Source: Triparma columacea (lineage: Eukaryota > Sar > Bolidophyceae > Parmales > Triparmaceae). Taken from it: a stretch of 44,958 nt of DNA. Below are positions 21,601-34,361 of this stretch, piece by piece. The notes below the pieces were generated by a model, which saw only the letters and a list, made by a program, of their open reading frames with translations, made no database searches and was not told the origin of the DNA. The stretch is from the NCBI GenBank assembly GCA_030267965.1, contig BRYA01000311.1:1-44958 (forward strand), written 5' to 3'. Within the stretch, counting starts at the first letter, position 1, and each line of letters starts with the position of its first letter. The position numbers and the translations under genes were made by a program.

Positions 21601-24600
21601 AGATCGTCAACAAAGACAATGGCACGCTGCCCCTTTGGAGGGCCGTAGAAACCCTTCCTTCTCTTGTCCAACTTGCCGTGGATGATGTCCTGGGTCATGT
21701 TGGCTGAAGTCTTGGCGGAGAATCCCAGAGTGATGGGCCTGAAGATCGACTGGTCGAACTCTTTTGTGATGGTGTTAAGCACGTAGGTCGACTTTCCGGT
21801 TCCCGTCGGGCCGCAGAACAGCGCCGTCTTCCCCCTAGTGAGAAGAAGATCGCAGAAGTAAGAGAACTGCGCAGTGTACTTGTTACTGACGACAATATCG
21901 GCGAACACGGCAGTGTCAGGGATGACAAACTTCTCCAAGGTATCTTCCCACAGCTTCCACTTGCCGTCGACGTATACATAATCATAGAAAGTCTTGGGCA
22001 GGGGCATGCAGCTGATGAGGTCTCCCTTGAACACTCTGGCGGGCACTCCCTCCTCCTCCTCGGAATTAAAGTTGGGGGGTTTCCATCCCCTGATCCCGAG
22101 TAAGTTCGTGACCCCGACGTGGTTTTGGATGCACTCCATCTCCTTATCTTCGAGGATCTCCTTAAAGAAGGCGTCAAACTTCTTTTGCCCAGCAGGGTTG
22201 CAGCTACCTCCGATACTCCACATGGCACTCTGCATGAAGCAGCACTCAATGTCCTGTTGCCTCTTCCTCACGAGCTTGGTATCGCTAGCGTCGGGGAAGT
22301 CGTATTTGAGGCAGGTGGACAACATGCACTCCATGCTCATCATGCACGAGTTAACCAAGTTTGTGTCGACAGTGGGGACGACCTCAATGGTCTCCTTGCG
22401 AACCAAAGAAACGAGCGGCTCGACGATCCAGGCAAAAAGCTCGCGAACAAGCTGGGCCTCCTTGATCGTAAAAACGAAACCGTGCTGGCCTTCTTCCTGC
22501 TTTTGAGTTTTCATAGCCTCGGCCTCGTCAGCATTGGCAACGGTAAAACTATTGACCCAAGATTCCATGAGTGGTATCCACCCAAGGCGCTCAGGCTCCA
22601 AGTAGATCATACCGCAGCGGGACACAGTGGCAGGAGACGCAACGAGCAAATCCATAGGCTCGAACATCATACTCATTTGTTCGGTCATGGCAATAATCTC
22701 ACCAGACATGAGGCAGAGTTTCTTGTTGTCATCGAGCACTGTGTTCATGTTCTCAATCCAGATGGCATCGACTGGCCCATCGAAGAGAATCCACTTCCTA
22801 TCCTCGGGCTTGCCAACCTTATTTGTTGCGGCGTTACGGTATTGAATAGGTAGGACACCGTCACTCCACTCGTGACTAACCGGGTCGAACATTCCATACA
22901 GCTGTGTCATGCTGATACTCTTGGGGTTCATGAGGAAGGGCACGACATCGGTCCACCTCGAGTCGTTGGGCTCTCTCTCGTGCAGCTTCCCCAGCATTCC
23001 CGCGAGGACCCTCCACGCCATCGTCTTCCCACTGAAAGGAAGGCCAACAATCATGAAGCCATGCCTCACAACCATCATGTCGTAGATCTGGATGATCTTG
23101 TCGTAGAAGTAGGTCTCAGTTTGAAGGTTCATCTCCTCGCAAACGTCCTCGAAGGCCTTCCTGAAGGATGCCCTATCAGGAGGGGGGATGGTGACGCCAG
23201 GGAACAAGTCCCCAGTGATTCCACCGAAGAGGGGGACGTCCGGTGACAGGAACTTGGGCAAGTTGACGTCAATGATGGAACGGAGGACTAGGACGTCCTC
23301 GGAAAGGTCGACCGTGGTCTGCTTTAGGTTTCCAGCGGCACGAAGAACGGAGATCACAGCCCTCATACCGTAGTCATAATGGGACTGAGAACTGAGCTGC
23401 TCAGAGCACAACTTGTAAGTGGTGACAATCTTTGCGGCAAGGGGCTTCGCCTCCTCGTATCCCATTGAGTAAAGGATGATCTCGCCAATCATGGCGTAGT
23501 CGGGAACCATCATAGCCACGGTTCGGAAAAGGACCTTGAGGTTATCGGGGAGCTCGGCACGACCGGCGTAACCAGGGTTCATGGTGATGAAGGGGCAGCA
23601 GGTTGGCTTGAGCTTGAGCTCTGAACCTCCGAAGATGAACATGTTGCCGGGGAGGTCATCCTCAATTAGACGAGCCTTGGCAACCTGAATCTGGAGGATC
23701 TGCTGGGCGACAACGGAGAGCACCTCGAGCTGAATGCGGTTAAACTCATCGAAACAAGCCCAAGCTCCAGCGGAGGCGAGACCCTTGAAGAACTTCTCCA
23801 TCGCGCGCCAGTCGAGGCCGTCAGAGCAATTGGTAACGACGCACTGGATCGCAATGGCCTTGCCAAGATCCTTGGTAGTCTCAGTCTTTCCAGTTCCAGC
23901 GGGCCCTTCAGGGGCCCCACCAAGATTGAGGTGAATTGCTCCCATGAGGGTTCTGTAGCACCGATCCGTGAGGGGGGTGATGACCAGCCTGCCGTTATTC
24001 CCCAAATACTCGTACGCGTACAGAATGTGGGCATTGATCATGCAGCAATCAATGGTCTCGGGGAGGCCGCTCTGAGCAGAGGCCCCGGAATCGTTTCAGT
24101 AGTACCTAAGCTGCGCAAGGAGGTCGAAGTCCCCGATGCTCTCAATGCCGGCCTTTGCAAGCATGTAGGTTGTGTCGCGATTGTGCACGTGCAAGACGAC
24201 GAGGGCACCGCAACTCGTCCTGAGGGCTTTGCTGATCTTGGTCCTTACAAGCTTGACCGTCATGAGAACCTCATCAGATATCTCGTTGGCAAGGGCCGTA
24301 ATCGCCTTTTCGGCCCCAATGACAGCGCCCTCACGCACGGCTGCCTCAATTCTGCTCGTCCATTGGATCTGGTTAACAGCCAGGACGACCTGGCCCTGCC
24401 AAAGCTTAATCCAGTCCATGAACTTCTTCTTGGTATAGTCAACCTGTGACTTGTCAATAGTGTACGCCAAGGACTTCCTCATTACTGCCTCAACTTCCAC
24501 AAGCCATGCCTCGACATTGCCCCCGGAATCGTTGGGGTTGATGAGCTTGTGGTTGCACGCCTCATACTCGAAAGGGATCCTTTCTTCCTTGGAGTCCAAG

Positions 24601-27600
24601 CATGCTGTAATGTCGAGGTTCTCTTGGAACTCGAGCTTGTCGATACCGTCGAAGCACTTCTTCATGTGAGGCTGTACCTTTCGAGGCTCCTTAGTCTCAG
24701 CGAGGATCTCCAAAAGCTCGTCGTTGGAGAGGAAGAAGAAACGAGGGAATGCAATCATCTTGGTCTCGAGGTAATCTGAGAGCCCCTTCTGAATGATGTC
24801 GAGTTTCCTGCGACGAGCGAAGCAAGCAAGTCGTGGTGTAGTGTGGTAGGTTAGAGCATTGTCGCGACGGTGTGCTGCTGGGGGCGGATTGATCGGTATC
24901 GTTGTCGCCGTGAGTTGCTCACCTGTTAGCCTCAACAAGAGAGTCAAGGAGCCCTTCTCGACGGGCAGTGTGGATGACGCCGGGCGCGTCAGAGGTCGCC
25001 TTCATGGCCTCCCTCCAAGTGGCATCAACTGACTTGAAGAGCTTCCCCTCCTTGGGCATCTGGCGCATGATATCGTCAGAGGAGAAGATGGGCTCAAGGT
25101 AAAGCCACGTTGCCTGCATCTTGAGCCAGTTGTCTAGAATTTCTTGCAAGTCGTTGAGAGTCTTCTCCCAGACCGTGATGCGATCGATGAAAGGCTTGAT
25201 GTAACGGGAGGAAGACATGGCCTGCGATTTGACGATGTGATCGTCGAGAAGCTGCTGGATCTCGTCGATCCCTGCCAAAATGTAAGTTCCAGAGTTGCGG
25301 TGCGACTTGAGCGTGAAGTCCATGGAAGCCCACTCAGCCTCCATCTTGTCCATACCCTGCTCGAGAGTGTTTTCCTTCGACGCAGCCACGCAGATCTCTT
25401 CAATCGCCCCGACATGGTGGTGTAAGCCGGCATCAACCATTTGCTTCAAGTTGGAATGCGGGGAGACTGGCAAGGTGAGGAGAGTAGTTTCCATAATCTG
25501 CTTCCAGTGGCGATCACGGATTCCGGGGTTGCAAATGAGAAGCATGAGGGGAACTTCCTCCTCCAAGAACTGCTTGATCTTATCCTGCTGCTGCTTGGCC
25601 GCGCGCTTGGTAGTCCCCCTGCTCTCGCCCGCTCGTTCAAGCTCTTTGCAGACCTTGATCATGAGCCTGTTGAAATCACCTGCCTCATTCTCTGCGGTCT
25701 CGGGGTTGATCTCAGCGAGAGGCGCTTGGGTCCAGTACATGTGCTTCTCGACGTACTCCTTGGTCGTTGTCCACATGCGCTCCAGCGGGCCGAGGGCCTG
25801 TCTGATCTCCTTGATCAAAGACTTGTTCTCAGTGGAGGGAATATCAAGGAGCTTCTCCTTCTCCTCAATGTTCTCGGATTCATCCTCAGCCTCCTGAAGG
25901 TCTTCATTGATCTTCGTGATCTGCCTGAACATCTTGCTGACCTGGTTTTCATCGAGGGAGCCGTTCTCGGTAAGTTTCTCTACCTTCTTCCTGAGGCTCT
26001 CGATTTCCCTCGTCAGGTGCTCCTGTTGACCCTCGACAACCTGCTCTAGGTCCTGCTTTCGCTTAACCTCAAGGTCATCGGACTTCTGGTGGAAGTTCTT
26101 CATTTGGCTCGGCCAGGAGTACGTGGTGTAGAAGAGTTGCAGGTCCTCACGGCTGACGCGGTACTCTTGATCGAGAAGGAACTTGACTCGCTCCTGAATC
26201 TCATTGAGATACTCGTCGACCAGGCGCTCTTCGTCAGCCCTTGACTTGACCTTAAACTCTTGCAAGGCCTTAAGCTCCTGTGCATCGGTGGGATCAGTGA
26301 CGAGAGCGTTGACGATGTCCTGGTACTCGTGTCCCATCCTCGTCATTTGCGCGCGGTTGTCGGACGCAATGACATCGAGGATCTGCTGGCGAAGCTTGTT
26401 GGCAGTGTTGATGAGGACCGACTTGACCTCAAACGAGTTAACCATGAACAGGGGAAAGTAGCAAAGGTCCTCAGAGCACTTCTTGATGACTTCCATAAGA
26501 TCGGTAAGCTCGCAGGCAAGCTTGTTGAGAGCTTCAAGGGAAGCCTGGGTGGTGGCGTCCTCGGACTTGCGGGCCTCGAGGGCTTTGATAACCTCCTCCT
26601 CCTTCTCTCCGGAGAGAAGGGGGGCGAAGGTGGAGAATTTTTCGATGAGCGTTTCGGGATTTGCGAAGTGCTCGTCGATCGAGTCACAAATGTTCTGCTT
26701 CGCCACAATGACGCAATCGTCCTCTTCCTGCACCGTGCAAGGCCCGAGATCATCGGAACTAGGCGTAAAGTTAAGAGGCGTGGCGGGCGTATAGCTGTGG
26801 TCAGGGCGGGGGAACTTCTGAGAGGCGAACACGATCTGGTCCACACAGGCGCAGGCCTGCTCCTTGATGTCCTCAATAGAAGGCTCGAGGACGACAACTG
26901 GGTCCACGGGGGCCTCAGGGTTGTACTCAGGGTCAGTCTTTCTTAGGCAGGAGAAGTTCTCGTTGAGCTTGAGCTTGAGAATGAAGGCCGAGTCACCCGA
27001 ATCGTCGGGCAACGCAAAGCGAAGGAAGAAGTCCGCGAAGGACTTGATCGACTTTTCGGTCGACTCGCGGAGTTGCCTCGACATCAAGGAAGACGACGCA
27101 TCAAAGACGCCCTTGACGCGAGAGAAGTTAGTGACCACGGGGGCAATGTCCTCAGTCTGAGGAGCGTTGGGGGGGAGCATATTGGGGTCGTTGAGGCCCT
27201 CGAGAGCATATCGGTTTTCGAGGAGCCTCTTGCCCTCATCATCGTCTTTGTTGCCATCATTATACGTATTGTCGTACCACTTGTCGTACTCAGCGCCCGA
27301 ATCCATGGATTGCTGTGAAGCAATGGAGGGCTGCATCAGAGAGTTGTTGCCACCCACGGATCCCTCCTGGCCGTCCTGGGGTTGTCCAACGGGGTCATCG
27401 AAGGAGACGCCGAGGGCGGAGTCTCCGACCTCAGCGCGGAGGCTGCGAGCGATTAAAAGAAGGTGTGTCAGAGAGGGTTACTGGTGGGGTGACGGTGGCG
27501 TTGGCAGACTAATTTTTTCGTCTTCTTTTTCTTACCTTTCCACGTGAGAGGAGATGTGATGGGCACAAGCCGGGATCCAGCAGGACTGGAGAGCTTCGCG

Positions 27601-29395
27601 GACCTCCTGGGCGTGGCGCTCTACATGCGAGAAGAAGGCGTCAATTGTAAATGGGAGCTTGGCACGGAAGGCGTTCTGCCCAACATCTGTGAAATTCAAC
27701 TCGTTGAAAACGGGCTGGTCGGGGTTTGGATTGTTGGGGTCGACGTCAACTAGACACGTGACCTCCCAGTCAGCCGGGAGGCGTGTGATCTCCCACATTT
27801 CCTGCAAGTCCTGCATGATGCTCTCGCACGTGCAAAGCTGTGTCTGGATGTTGACGAAAGATTTCTGCACCGACGAAACGGAAACTCCCGTTTTCCTGAG
27901 TACCCGCCAGTCGTAGATTTGGTACTCGCGGTTGGTCCACCACTCGGCGGTCGCCTTGAGATCGGCGGGGTCGATGCTGAGCTTGGTGGCAACGAAGGGA
28001 TCGCGAATGGCGTAATCTACCATCGACTTTGCGACAGCCTCGGTGTAGTCGCTAGACACGATATCGAACTCGGCGTCGAGCCTGGCATTGCGAATGGCAA
28101 TCATCTCCTCTGTGTTGTGCGACGGGGGCAGAATCATCGCCGCGCCCCTGGCGAGGCGTTCAATGATGCCGTCAATGTTGTCCTGGTTCAGGGTAATGAG
28201 AGGCGTTCTCTGCCCAGTCCCGGTGGCGTTAGGTGCACCGTGGGTAATGTAAGATGCGACCGCTGCGTCGTAGCATGCGACGGACTTCTCGTGCGCGAGG
28301 GCCGCGGATATTTGATTGGGGGGAGGGTTGGGAAGGGACGCGACGGAAGACTCGTCCTTCTGGGGAGTGTGCGTGTGGGAGAAATGGTGGTGGGAAGGAG
28401 TACAGGTAAGCAAAATTATAGCGAAAGAGGAGCTCAGAACGATTGTGGCTCACCTTCTCCTCAGGCCCAGCTCCACCCAACACCAAGGGATTCCAGGAAT
28501 CCATATTGACCTGAGACTGCGAGAGCGTGTAGGCAGGCGTGTTGGACACCGGCGCGACGATGGGCATCTTAGGGGGAGAACGCTGGACGCGAATGCGGGT
28601 ACGGGTGGCCTGGGGAGAGTCCTGGTCAGGCACAAAGGGCTTGTCGTTGTACCCTCTTGACCCAGAGATAGCAAAAGGACCGGAGAGGGAGTTTGATTGG
28701 CCAAGTCCAAAGTCGAAATTGTCGGAACCTCTGTCAGACATGTCGTTCAGGGAGTTCTGGAGTTGGTCCGAGAGCTCATAGGCAGCAGGGGCAGTGACAG
28801 TTGGCTTCTTCTTTCTTCCCTTCTTGCTATTCTTGGAAGGGGAGGCGAGGAATTGCTTATCGCCGACCTTTTTAGCGACATTCATGGTCAGAGTCTTGGC
28901 AGTCGGAGTATAAGAGTTTCCTATTCTCTCAACCGAGGCAAAGTGGGACGACTCCATAGCAGGAGGGAAGGGGGCTAGCGTCGTTTCGGACTCACAACGA
29001 GACACCAGGCGGGATGTTGTGTCGTAAGATTTCGAACGGACAAGGTCGACAGCCGAAACAGAGGTATTCAGCTTCTTAAAGCTACCCTGAGGCCCCAACA
29101 TTTCGACTGGGTTGAGTCCTCCCCTGAGCATCTGTGATGGCGACAAACGGCCGTTGGCGGGGGAAGAGGTCGACTGAGGCGAGGGACCAGTGTCCTCTGC
29201 AAACGCCTTAGTCGACAACCCCGGCGGGAGGCCTCCAGTCTGAGCAGGGTATTTTTCGATTATGGGTAGTTGGGTTAGGTGGGTTGGGTGGGGAGAGGGG
29301 CAACGACGAAAACGTACCTCTCCAGAGGCCGCTCGGCGCTTCTTCTGGGCCTTACGCTCCGCAATGGAGCGCGCAAGCCCATCAAGCCTAGTCAT
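15624..29395 (-). CDS. Axonemal inner-arm-type dynein heavy chain with in-frame TGA
   Basis: Five exons: 29395-29318, 29239-28454, 28359-27536, 27442-24923 and 24807-15624 (phases 0,0,2,2), 4,463 codons. Landmarks: linker motif YLEPIFSSDDIMRQMP; AAA1 P-loop GPAGTGKTET (about residue 1704) after EYLGNNGRLVITPLTDRCY; AAA2 GLPFSGKT (about 1990); AAA3 GPTGTGKST (about 2405); an EF-hand-like loop DLNHNGELDLPD (about 2685); AAA4 GVGGSGRQS (about 2777); stalk and microtubule-binding domain around 3000-3400; and a C-terminus ending AMISQLDD. The LNLGGAPEGPAGTGKT form resembles single-headed inner-arm chains (DNAH1/3/7/12 group), so it should power ciliary bending. Codon 1640 is TGA at 24098-24096, after LRYY where the family has Trp, and everything downstream is open. 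Read literally the product is a 1,639-residue tail without motor. The exact subclass is inference. Confidence 0.93.
24096..24098 (-). other. In-frame TGA within dynein heavy chain
   Basis: The minus-strand codons read CAG CTT AGG TAC TAC TGA AAC. Dynein heavy chains have QLRYYW at this place, so TGA replaces the TGG of a conserved Trp. The same frame stays open on both sides: 236 codons from the exon start and 2,824 codons to the real stop. Other genes here end in TGA and the dynein itself uses TGG widely, so TGA is not reassigned. A 38-base GT..AG segment (CTTAG|GTACTACTG to GCTCAG|AGC) could be spliced out but would delete conserved YYW and shift the frame. Confidence 0.9.
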
Positions 29396-29618
29396 CTTGG
29401 GTTCAGGTTTTCCAACCCACAACCCAACTTAACAGAGCTGAGAGCTGGGGGCCTGATTGAGGCTTAAGGGGCTTCTTCCTGGTGCCTGGTGCCTGGGCTT
29501 CTTGGGCTGCTCATATCTTTTGATTACAAGTTCTGACGAACAACTTTCGGTTGAATAAACAAGAACTTTGGCAACTTTGAGTGTTCAACACCCCTTAGTC
29601 GAAACATTTTAGCGAAAG
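29396..29618. promoter_or_regulatory. Divergent promoter between dynein and myosin genes
   Basis: 223 bases separate the two outward-facing start codons, so both leaders and promoters must fit here. It is AT-rich from about 29515 to 29610 and has a short direct repeat CTGGTGCCTGGTGCCTGG near 29480. No TATA box is certain. Co-regulation of the two motors is possible but unproved. Confidence 0.55.
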
Positions 29619-32600
29619 ATGAAGCCCTCTTTCTTATCTGAGCTCTCAAGCAAGGTCGGCCCCAAAGCTGGTACAATGGGGTTCAAGACACAGCAAAATG
29701 GAGGGGGGGAAGGGTACGGGAGAGTCGTCTCGGCTCGGCTCAGCCGCGCCCCGTCCGGGGTCGGGGGTGCCGCGAAGGAAGATAGCCCAAACAGTGGGAA
29801 CAAATGGCAGGACATCGAGGTGAGGAGTGTCAGTGAGGAAGAAAGGTTGGGCGAATGGGGTAAAGGTCGGGAAGGACGACCGCAGGAACGACAATATTAC
29901 AACAATAGTGGCCAACTAATTATTTATCCCTCCCTCCCTTCCTCACTCTCTAGTTCTTTTACATGACGGTAGACGACGAGCAGATTGGGCCAGCAACCAT
30001 CAAGGAGATGAGAACAAAGTGGAAGGCGGGGGAGCTTGCCGCGGACTGCTTCTACTGGTACGAGGGAATGAATGGCTGGGAAGCGCTGGAGTCGAACGCC
30101 CCCCTTCTGAAGCAGGTCAACCCCCCTGCCCCCCCGCCGAAGAAAAAAGGAGGTGGGGGCGCGGCCGCCCCTCCTCCTCCCCCTTCCAAGGAAGACACCC
30201 CGCCCCCTCCTCCTCCGAGAGCAGCTGCTCCTGCCGCACCCGACTTTGCCAGCTACGCCCAGCAGAGGCCAAGCAGCAGCACCTTTGCCCCCCCGGCGGC
30301 AGCTGACCCGGCCCACAAGCCTAGGAGGAGGATTCTTGAGAAGGGCTGGATGGAGAAGCTTACGGCCGACTTGGTGCCTTATTACTATAACACCGCGACG
30401 GGGGCTCTTCAGTGGGAGAAGCCTGCCGAGCTCATGTCTTCGTCCAACACTGGGAATGCTGCCAACAGCGGGTGGTTTTGGGTGCCTTCGGAAGAGGAGG
30501 GTTACGTGGCTGCGAGGAGCATGGGTGGAAAGCAGTACCAAACGAAAGCGGGGGAAAGTTTCACCTACTCTGCCCCAAGAGGCGTAACTCTCGATCCCCT
30601 CAACCCCGCATCCCTCTCCATGCTCCACAACGACCTTGTCCTCCTCGAGGATTTGTGTGAGGGAATGGTCCTGCACAACCTCAGGGAGAGGTACCTGAAG
30701 GATCAAATATACTGCGGCGTTGGATCCATCCTCATTGCCATCAACCCCTTTAAGCGCCTACCCCTCTACACCCCCGATATCATCGAGAAGTACAACAAAA
30801 GAGGCAACAAGGTTCTCGCTCCCCACCCCTTTGACGTCGCAGACAAGGCCTACAAGACCTTGCTGGAGGTCGAGAAGAACCAGAGCATCCTGGTCTCTGG
30901 AGAGAGCGGTGCGGGGAAGACGGAGACGACGAAACAGTGCCTCATGTTCCTTGCGGAGGTGGCGGGGTCCAAGGCCAACATTGAGCAGCGCGTTCTCTCC
31001 GTCAATCCCATCCTCGAGGCGTTCGGTAATGCCAAGACCCTCCGCAACGACAACTCTTCGCGCTTCGGAAGGTTCTCGGAAATCATCCTCGACCCGGAAA
31101 AGCGCATCGCAGGAGCTCAGATCCAGTCTTACCTGCTGGAGAAGTCGAGGGTCGGGTACCAGCAACAGGGGGAGCGAAACTACCACATCTTCTACCAGCT
31201 CTGCAAGTCGGACTGGGCGGAGCACTACCAGTTGGGGGGGCCCGAGAACTACGGCTACCTCGCGAACTCGGGCTGCACCGACGTCAAGGGTATTGACGAT
31301 TATAGGGAGTTCCAGGACGTAGTCGAGAGCATGGACCAACTTGGCTTCACCCAGGACGAGAAGCACAGCATTTTCAGCATCATCAGCGGCATCATCCAGC
31401 TCGGCAACGTCACCTTTTCGGCGGCTAACATTAACGGAGCCGACGCGAGCACTATAGACGACATGGGGAGCGCATATGCTGTTGCCAGTCAGTTTGGCGT
31501 CGACAGCATGGAGCTCCACCACGCCCTGACCCATAGGACGTTGGAGATTATTGGGCAGGAGCCCATCGCCGTGCCCCTGAGGGTGGAACAGGCCGCCGAG
31601 AACCGCGACGCCCTGGCAAAGTACGTTTACGAGAAGCTCTTCAACTGGCTCGTCAAACGCATCAACGAGTCCCTCGCCCCATCCTGCGGGAAGTCCAACT
31701 TTATTGGTATTTTGGACATTTTCGGCTTCGAGATCTTCGAGCAGAACTCCTTCGAGCAACTCTGCATCAACTTTTGCAACGAGAAGCTTCAGCAGCTCTT
31801 CAACGAGGACACCTTCAAGAACGAGGAACAGGTGTACAAGAGCGAGGGGGTGGACTTCCTACCGATCCAGTTCATTGACAACCAGCCCGTTGTGGATTTG
31901 ATTGAGATGAGGGGTGGCATATTTACCATTTTGGACGACGTGGTGAAGGGGCCGGGGAAGCCTGAGCAGAAGGACGCCAAGTTCGGGACTCTGCTGGATT
32001 CCAAGTTTGCCAGCAACAACTGTTTCATCGCGAGCAACATGCACAGGGGGGTGCACTACAGCGCCTTCAGCATCAACCACTACGCCGGGTCCGTCTGCTA
32101 TAACATTAGTAAGTTCGTCGACAAGAACAAGGACAGCCTCTACTCCGACCTTTACGACATGATGGGGAAGAGCAGCGATGGGTTCATTAAGCAGCAGTTC
32201 TCGTCGGCCCAGGGAGGGCGCAGGACGCTCGCCAACGAGTTCAAGAGCCAGCTGAAGGAGCTCATGAACGAGCTCAGGAGCACCCAGTCTCACTACATTA
32301 GATGCATCAAGGCAAACAGCCAGAAGCGACCTAGGATCTTTGAAGGTGGTAGTTGCTTAGAGCAGCTCAAGTGTGCGGGGGTGTTCGAGGCCGTCACAAT
32401 TAGGAAGAACGGGTACCCCTTCAGGTACACTTTTGAGAGGTGAGCGAGGATGAAGGAAGTGGGGATGGGGGAGGAACTAATAATAACGCCAGCACTGGCG
32501 GTTGGAATTGGCCACACAACTACTATTCTCACCACTCATTACCCTACGCAGGTTCGTTGAGAGATACAAGTGCGTCCTCGCGACGGAGGAGGGCTGGCAG

Positions 32601-34137
32601 CCGCTCCAGTCGACCGACTTGAGGGATCAGTGCTACGAGATCCTCACCGCCACCAAGCAGGCATTCGAGCAGATGCAGTGGGGGAACACCATGATCCTCT
32701 TCAGGGCCGACGAGTACAGGATCTTGGAGCTTTGCAGGGCCTTGAGCACGGACAGGGTCAGCAGCAAGATCCAGGCCAAGGCCAGGGGGAGGCTCACCCG
32801 CCGTTACTTGAAGCTCGTCCAGGCAGCCCGCCCTCGCCTCCAGGAGGCTGAGAGGACCCGAGACCTTGCGACTCTCGAGAGCGCGCTGCAATACGTGAAC
32901 GAGGTTCTCGGTCAGTTTGCTGTTTTCAGTATATCCGCGCCAATCGCAGAGTGGGCAAGGTGCAAGGAGTTGGTGGTCGTTATTAGGGAATCAGCGAGGT
33001 GAGGGCCGGGTGGGGCGAGAGGAAAGCGAGGGCGCTGAAATTGTTTGCCGTTTGTTGGCTAGATGTCGACTGGCTAGATGTCTCCTCGTCGACATCTATC
33101 ACCCAACCCCGTCGTTGTTATACTTACCCATTCATCCTCTCGCTCGTCGCAGGCTCGAACCGGAGCTCGAGACCTGGCTGTACTCTGACCTGGGAGACGA
33201 CAACAACTTTGAGATGCTCTTCAAGACCATAAAGAGTGCCAGGGAGATTGCGAGCAAGCACCCTACGCCCAAATTCGACGAGCTATATGCCATGGCCGTC
33301 GAGCAGTTTGAGGGCTGGAGAGAGTACAGATTATCGAATAGGTTGGCAGAGGTCATGAAGACTGTGGAGAGGGACGAGATGGGGGAGATATATGCCGAGT
33401 GCAAGAGGCTGGAGTATACCAGCCCCAGCCTGGACGAGATCGAGAAGCTCATGGGCGTCAGCGAGAGCGAGCTTCTCAAGATGCAGTACAAGAAAGCTAA
33501 CGAGAACGGCAACGCCCAGAGGGCCGTTGAGAAGGAGATCGAGCTGAAGGAGCTCGTCCTGGACCAGTTCGCCATGAACTTCGTCTTCGACAAGTGCGGG
33601 ATGCTCAGGGACCCGATCGACTACGCCAACGCCAAGGTCTTCAGCCTCCACAGGGACGATCACGCCGCCGGCATGCTCCTGTTCAGCAAGAGCGCCATCC
33701 TCACGAGCCTGACGAGGATCGAGGACGGCGCGGACGTCAAGGACAGCGTCAACGTTTTCAAGTGCATCCTGGGGTACGCCGGGGACCAGAGGATAACATA
33801 CCCGGAGGCGGCGGCCATCAAGGTCCTCGAGGTCGGGATGAAGGGAGACGAGTGGGTCAGGGCGGAGATCTTCGCCCAGCTCATGAAGCAGCTCACCTCC
33901 AACCCCAACGCCTACAGCAGGGACAAGCTCTGGGAGCTCTTCATGCTCTGCCTCCTCCACTTCTCCCCCAGCGACGGCATGGAGAACTTCGTCCAGATCT
34001 TCCTGAGGGAGAACGCACCCGCGAGGGTGAAGGACGGGATGGTCAGGCAGTGCCACGTTATCGTTTACGAGGAGCAGGCGCAGGCCGTACCGGGCGTACA
34101 CATGATAGGGAGCATGCTCAAGCAGCATGGATTTTAG
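29619..34137 (+). CDS. Myosin with GYF-like, WW and MyTH4-like domains
   Basis: Four exons: 29619-29819, 29954-32439, 32552-32998 and 33153-34137 (phases 0,2,2), 1,372 residues. Order: a basic Gly-rich N-terminus; a GYF_2-like domain (about 68-120, with QIGPATIKEM and YWYEGMNGWEAL); a proline-rich linker (about 120-180); a WW domain (about 198-227, GWMEKL to LQWEKP); the myosin motor (about 275-900) with P-loop GESGAGKTETTK near 383, switch I NDNSSRFG, switch II LDIFGFEIFEQNSFEQ and SHYIRCIKANS; one IQ-like helix (SKIQAKARGRLTRRYL); a coiled segment; and a C-terminal MyTH4-like domain (about 1170-1370) with EIFAQLMKQLTSNP and FMLCLLHFSPSDGMENF. There is no FERM domain. GYF and WW both bind proline-rich ligands, so cargo or self-binding through the Pro linker is inferred. 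The class is not one I can assign. Confidence 0.93.
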
Positions 34138-34150
34138 AGATTTTAGGGGA

Positions 34151-34353
34151 GTGAGGGGGGGGGGGAATGGGATTTGCATGTGGGTAAAAAGGGAAACAGG
34201 TTTCCTGGACAAGCTAGCGATTTAAATTTTATCTCAGCCTTAAACCCGTCGTGTGAGGGGGGGGGGAATGGGATTTGCATGTGGGTAAAAAGGGAAACCG
34301 GTTTCCTGGACAAGCTAGCGATTTAAATTTTATCTCAGCCTTGAACCCGTCGT
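34151..34353. repeat. Two tandem copies of a 102-bp unit
   Basis: Copy 1 is 34151-34252 and copy 2 is about 34253-34353. Each begins GTGA plus a G run, continues AATGGGATTTGCATGTGGG and ends in AACCCGTCGT. They differ only by one G in the run (11 versus 10) and two substitutions (ACAGG/ACCGG, TTAAAC/TTGAAC). It is a recent tandem duplication in the gap between the convergent myosin and glutaredoxin genes. Confidence 0.95.
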
Positions 34354-34361
34354 CGTTCGTT

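Noticed and set aside
24061..24104. 38-base intron removing the dynein TGA
   Set aside because: It would delete the conserved YYW, shift the frame and be shorter than any other well-supported intron here.
30758..31759. 333-codon minus-strand ORF
   Set aside because: It is antisense to the myosin motor, whose motifs are certain; its length comes from strong C-ending codon bias.
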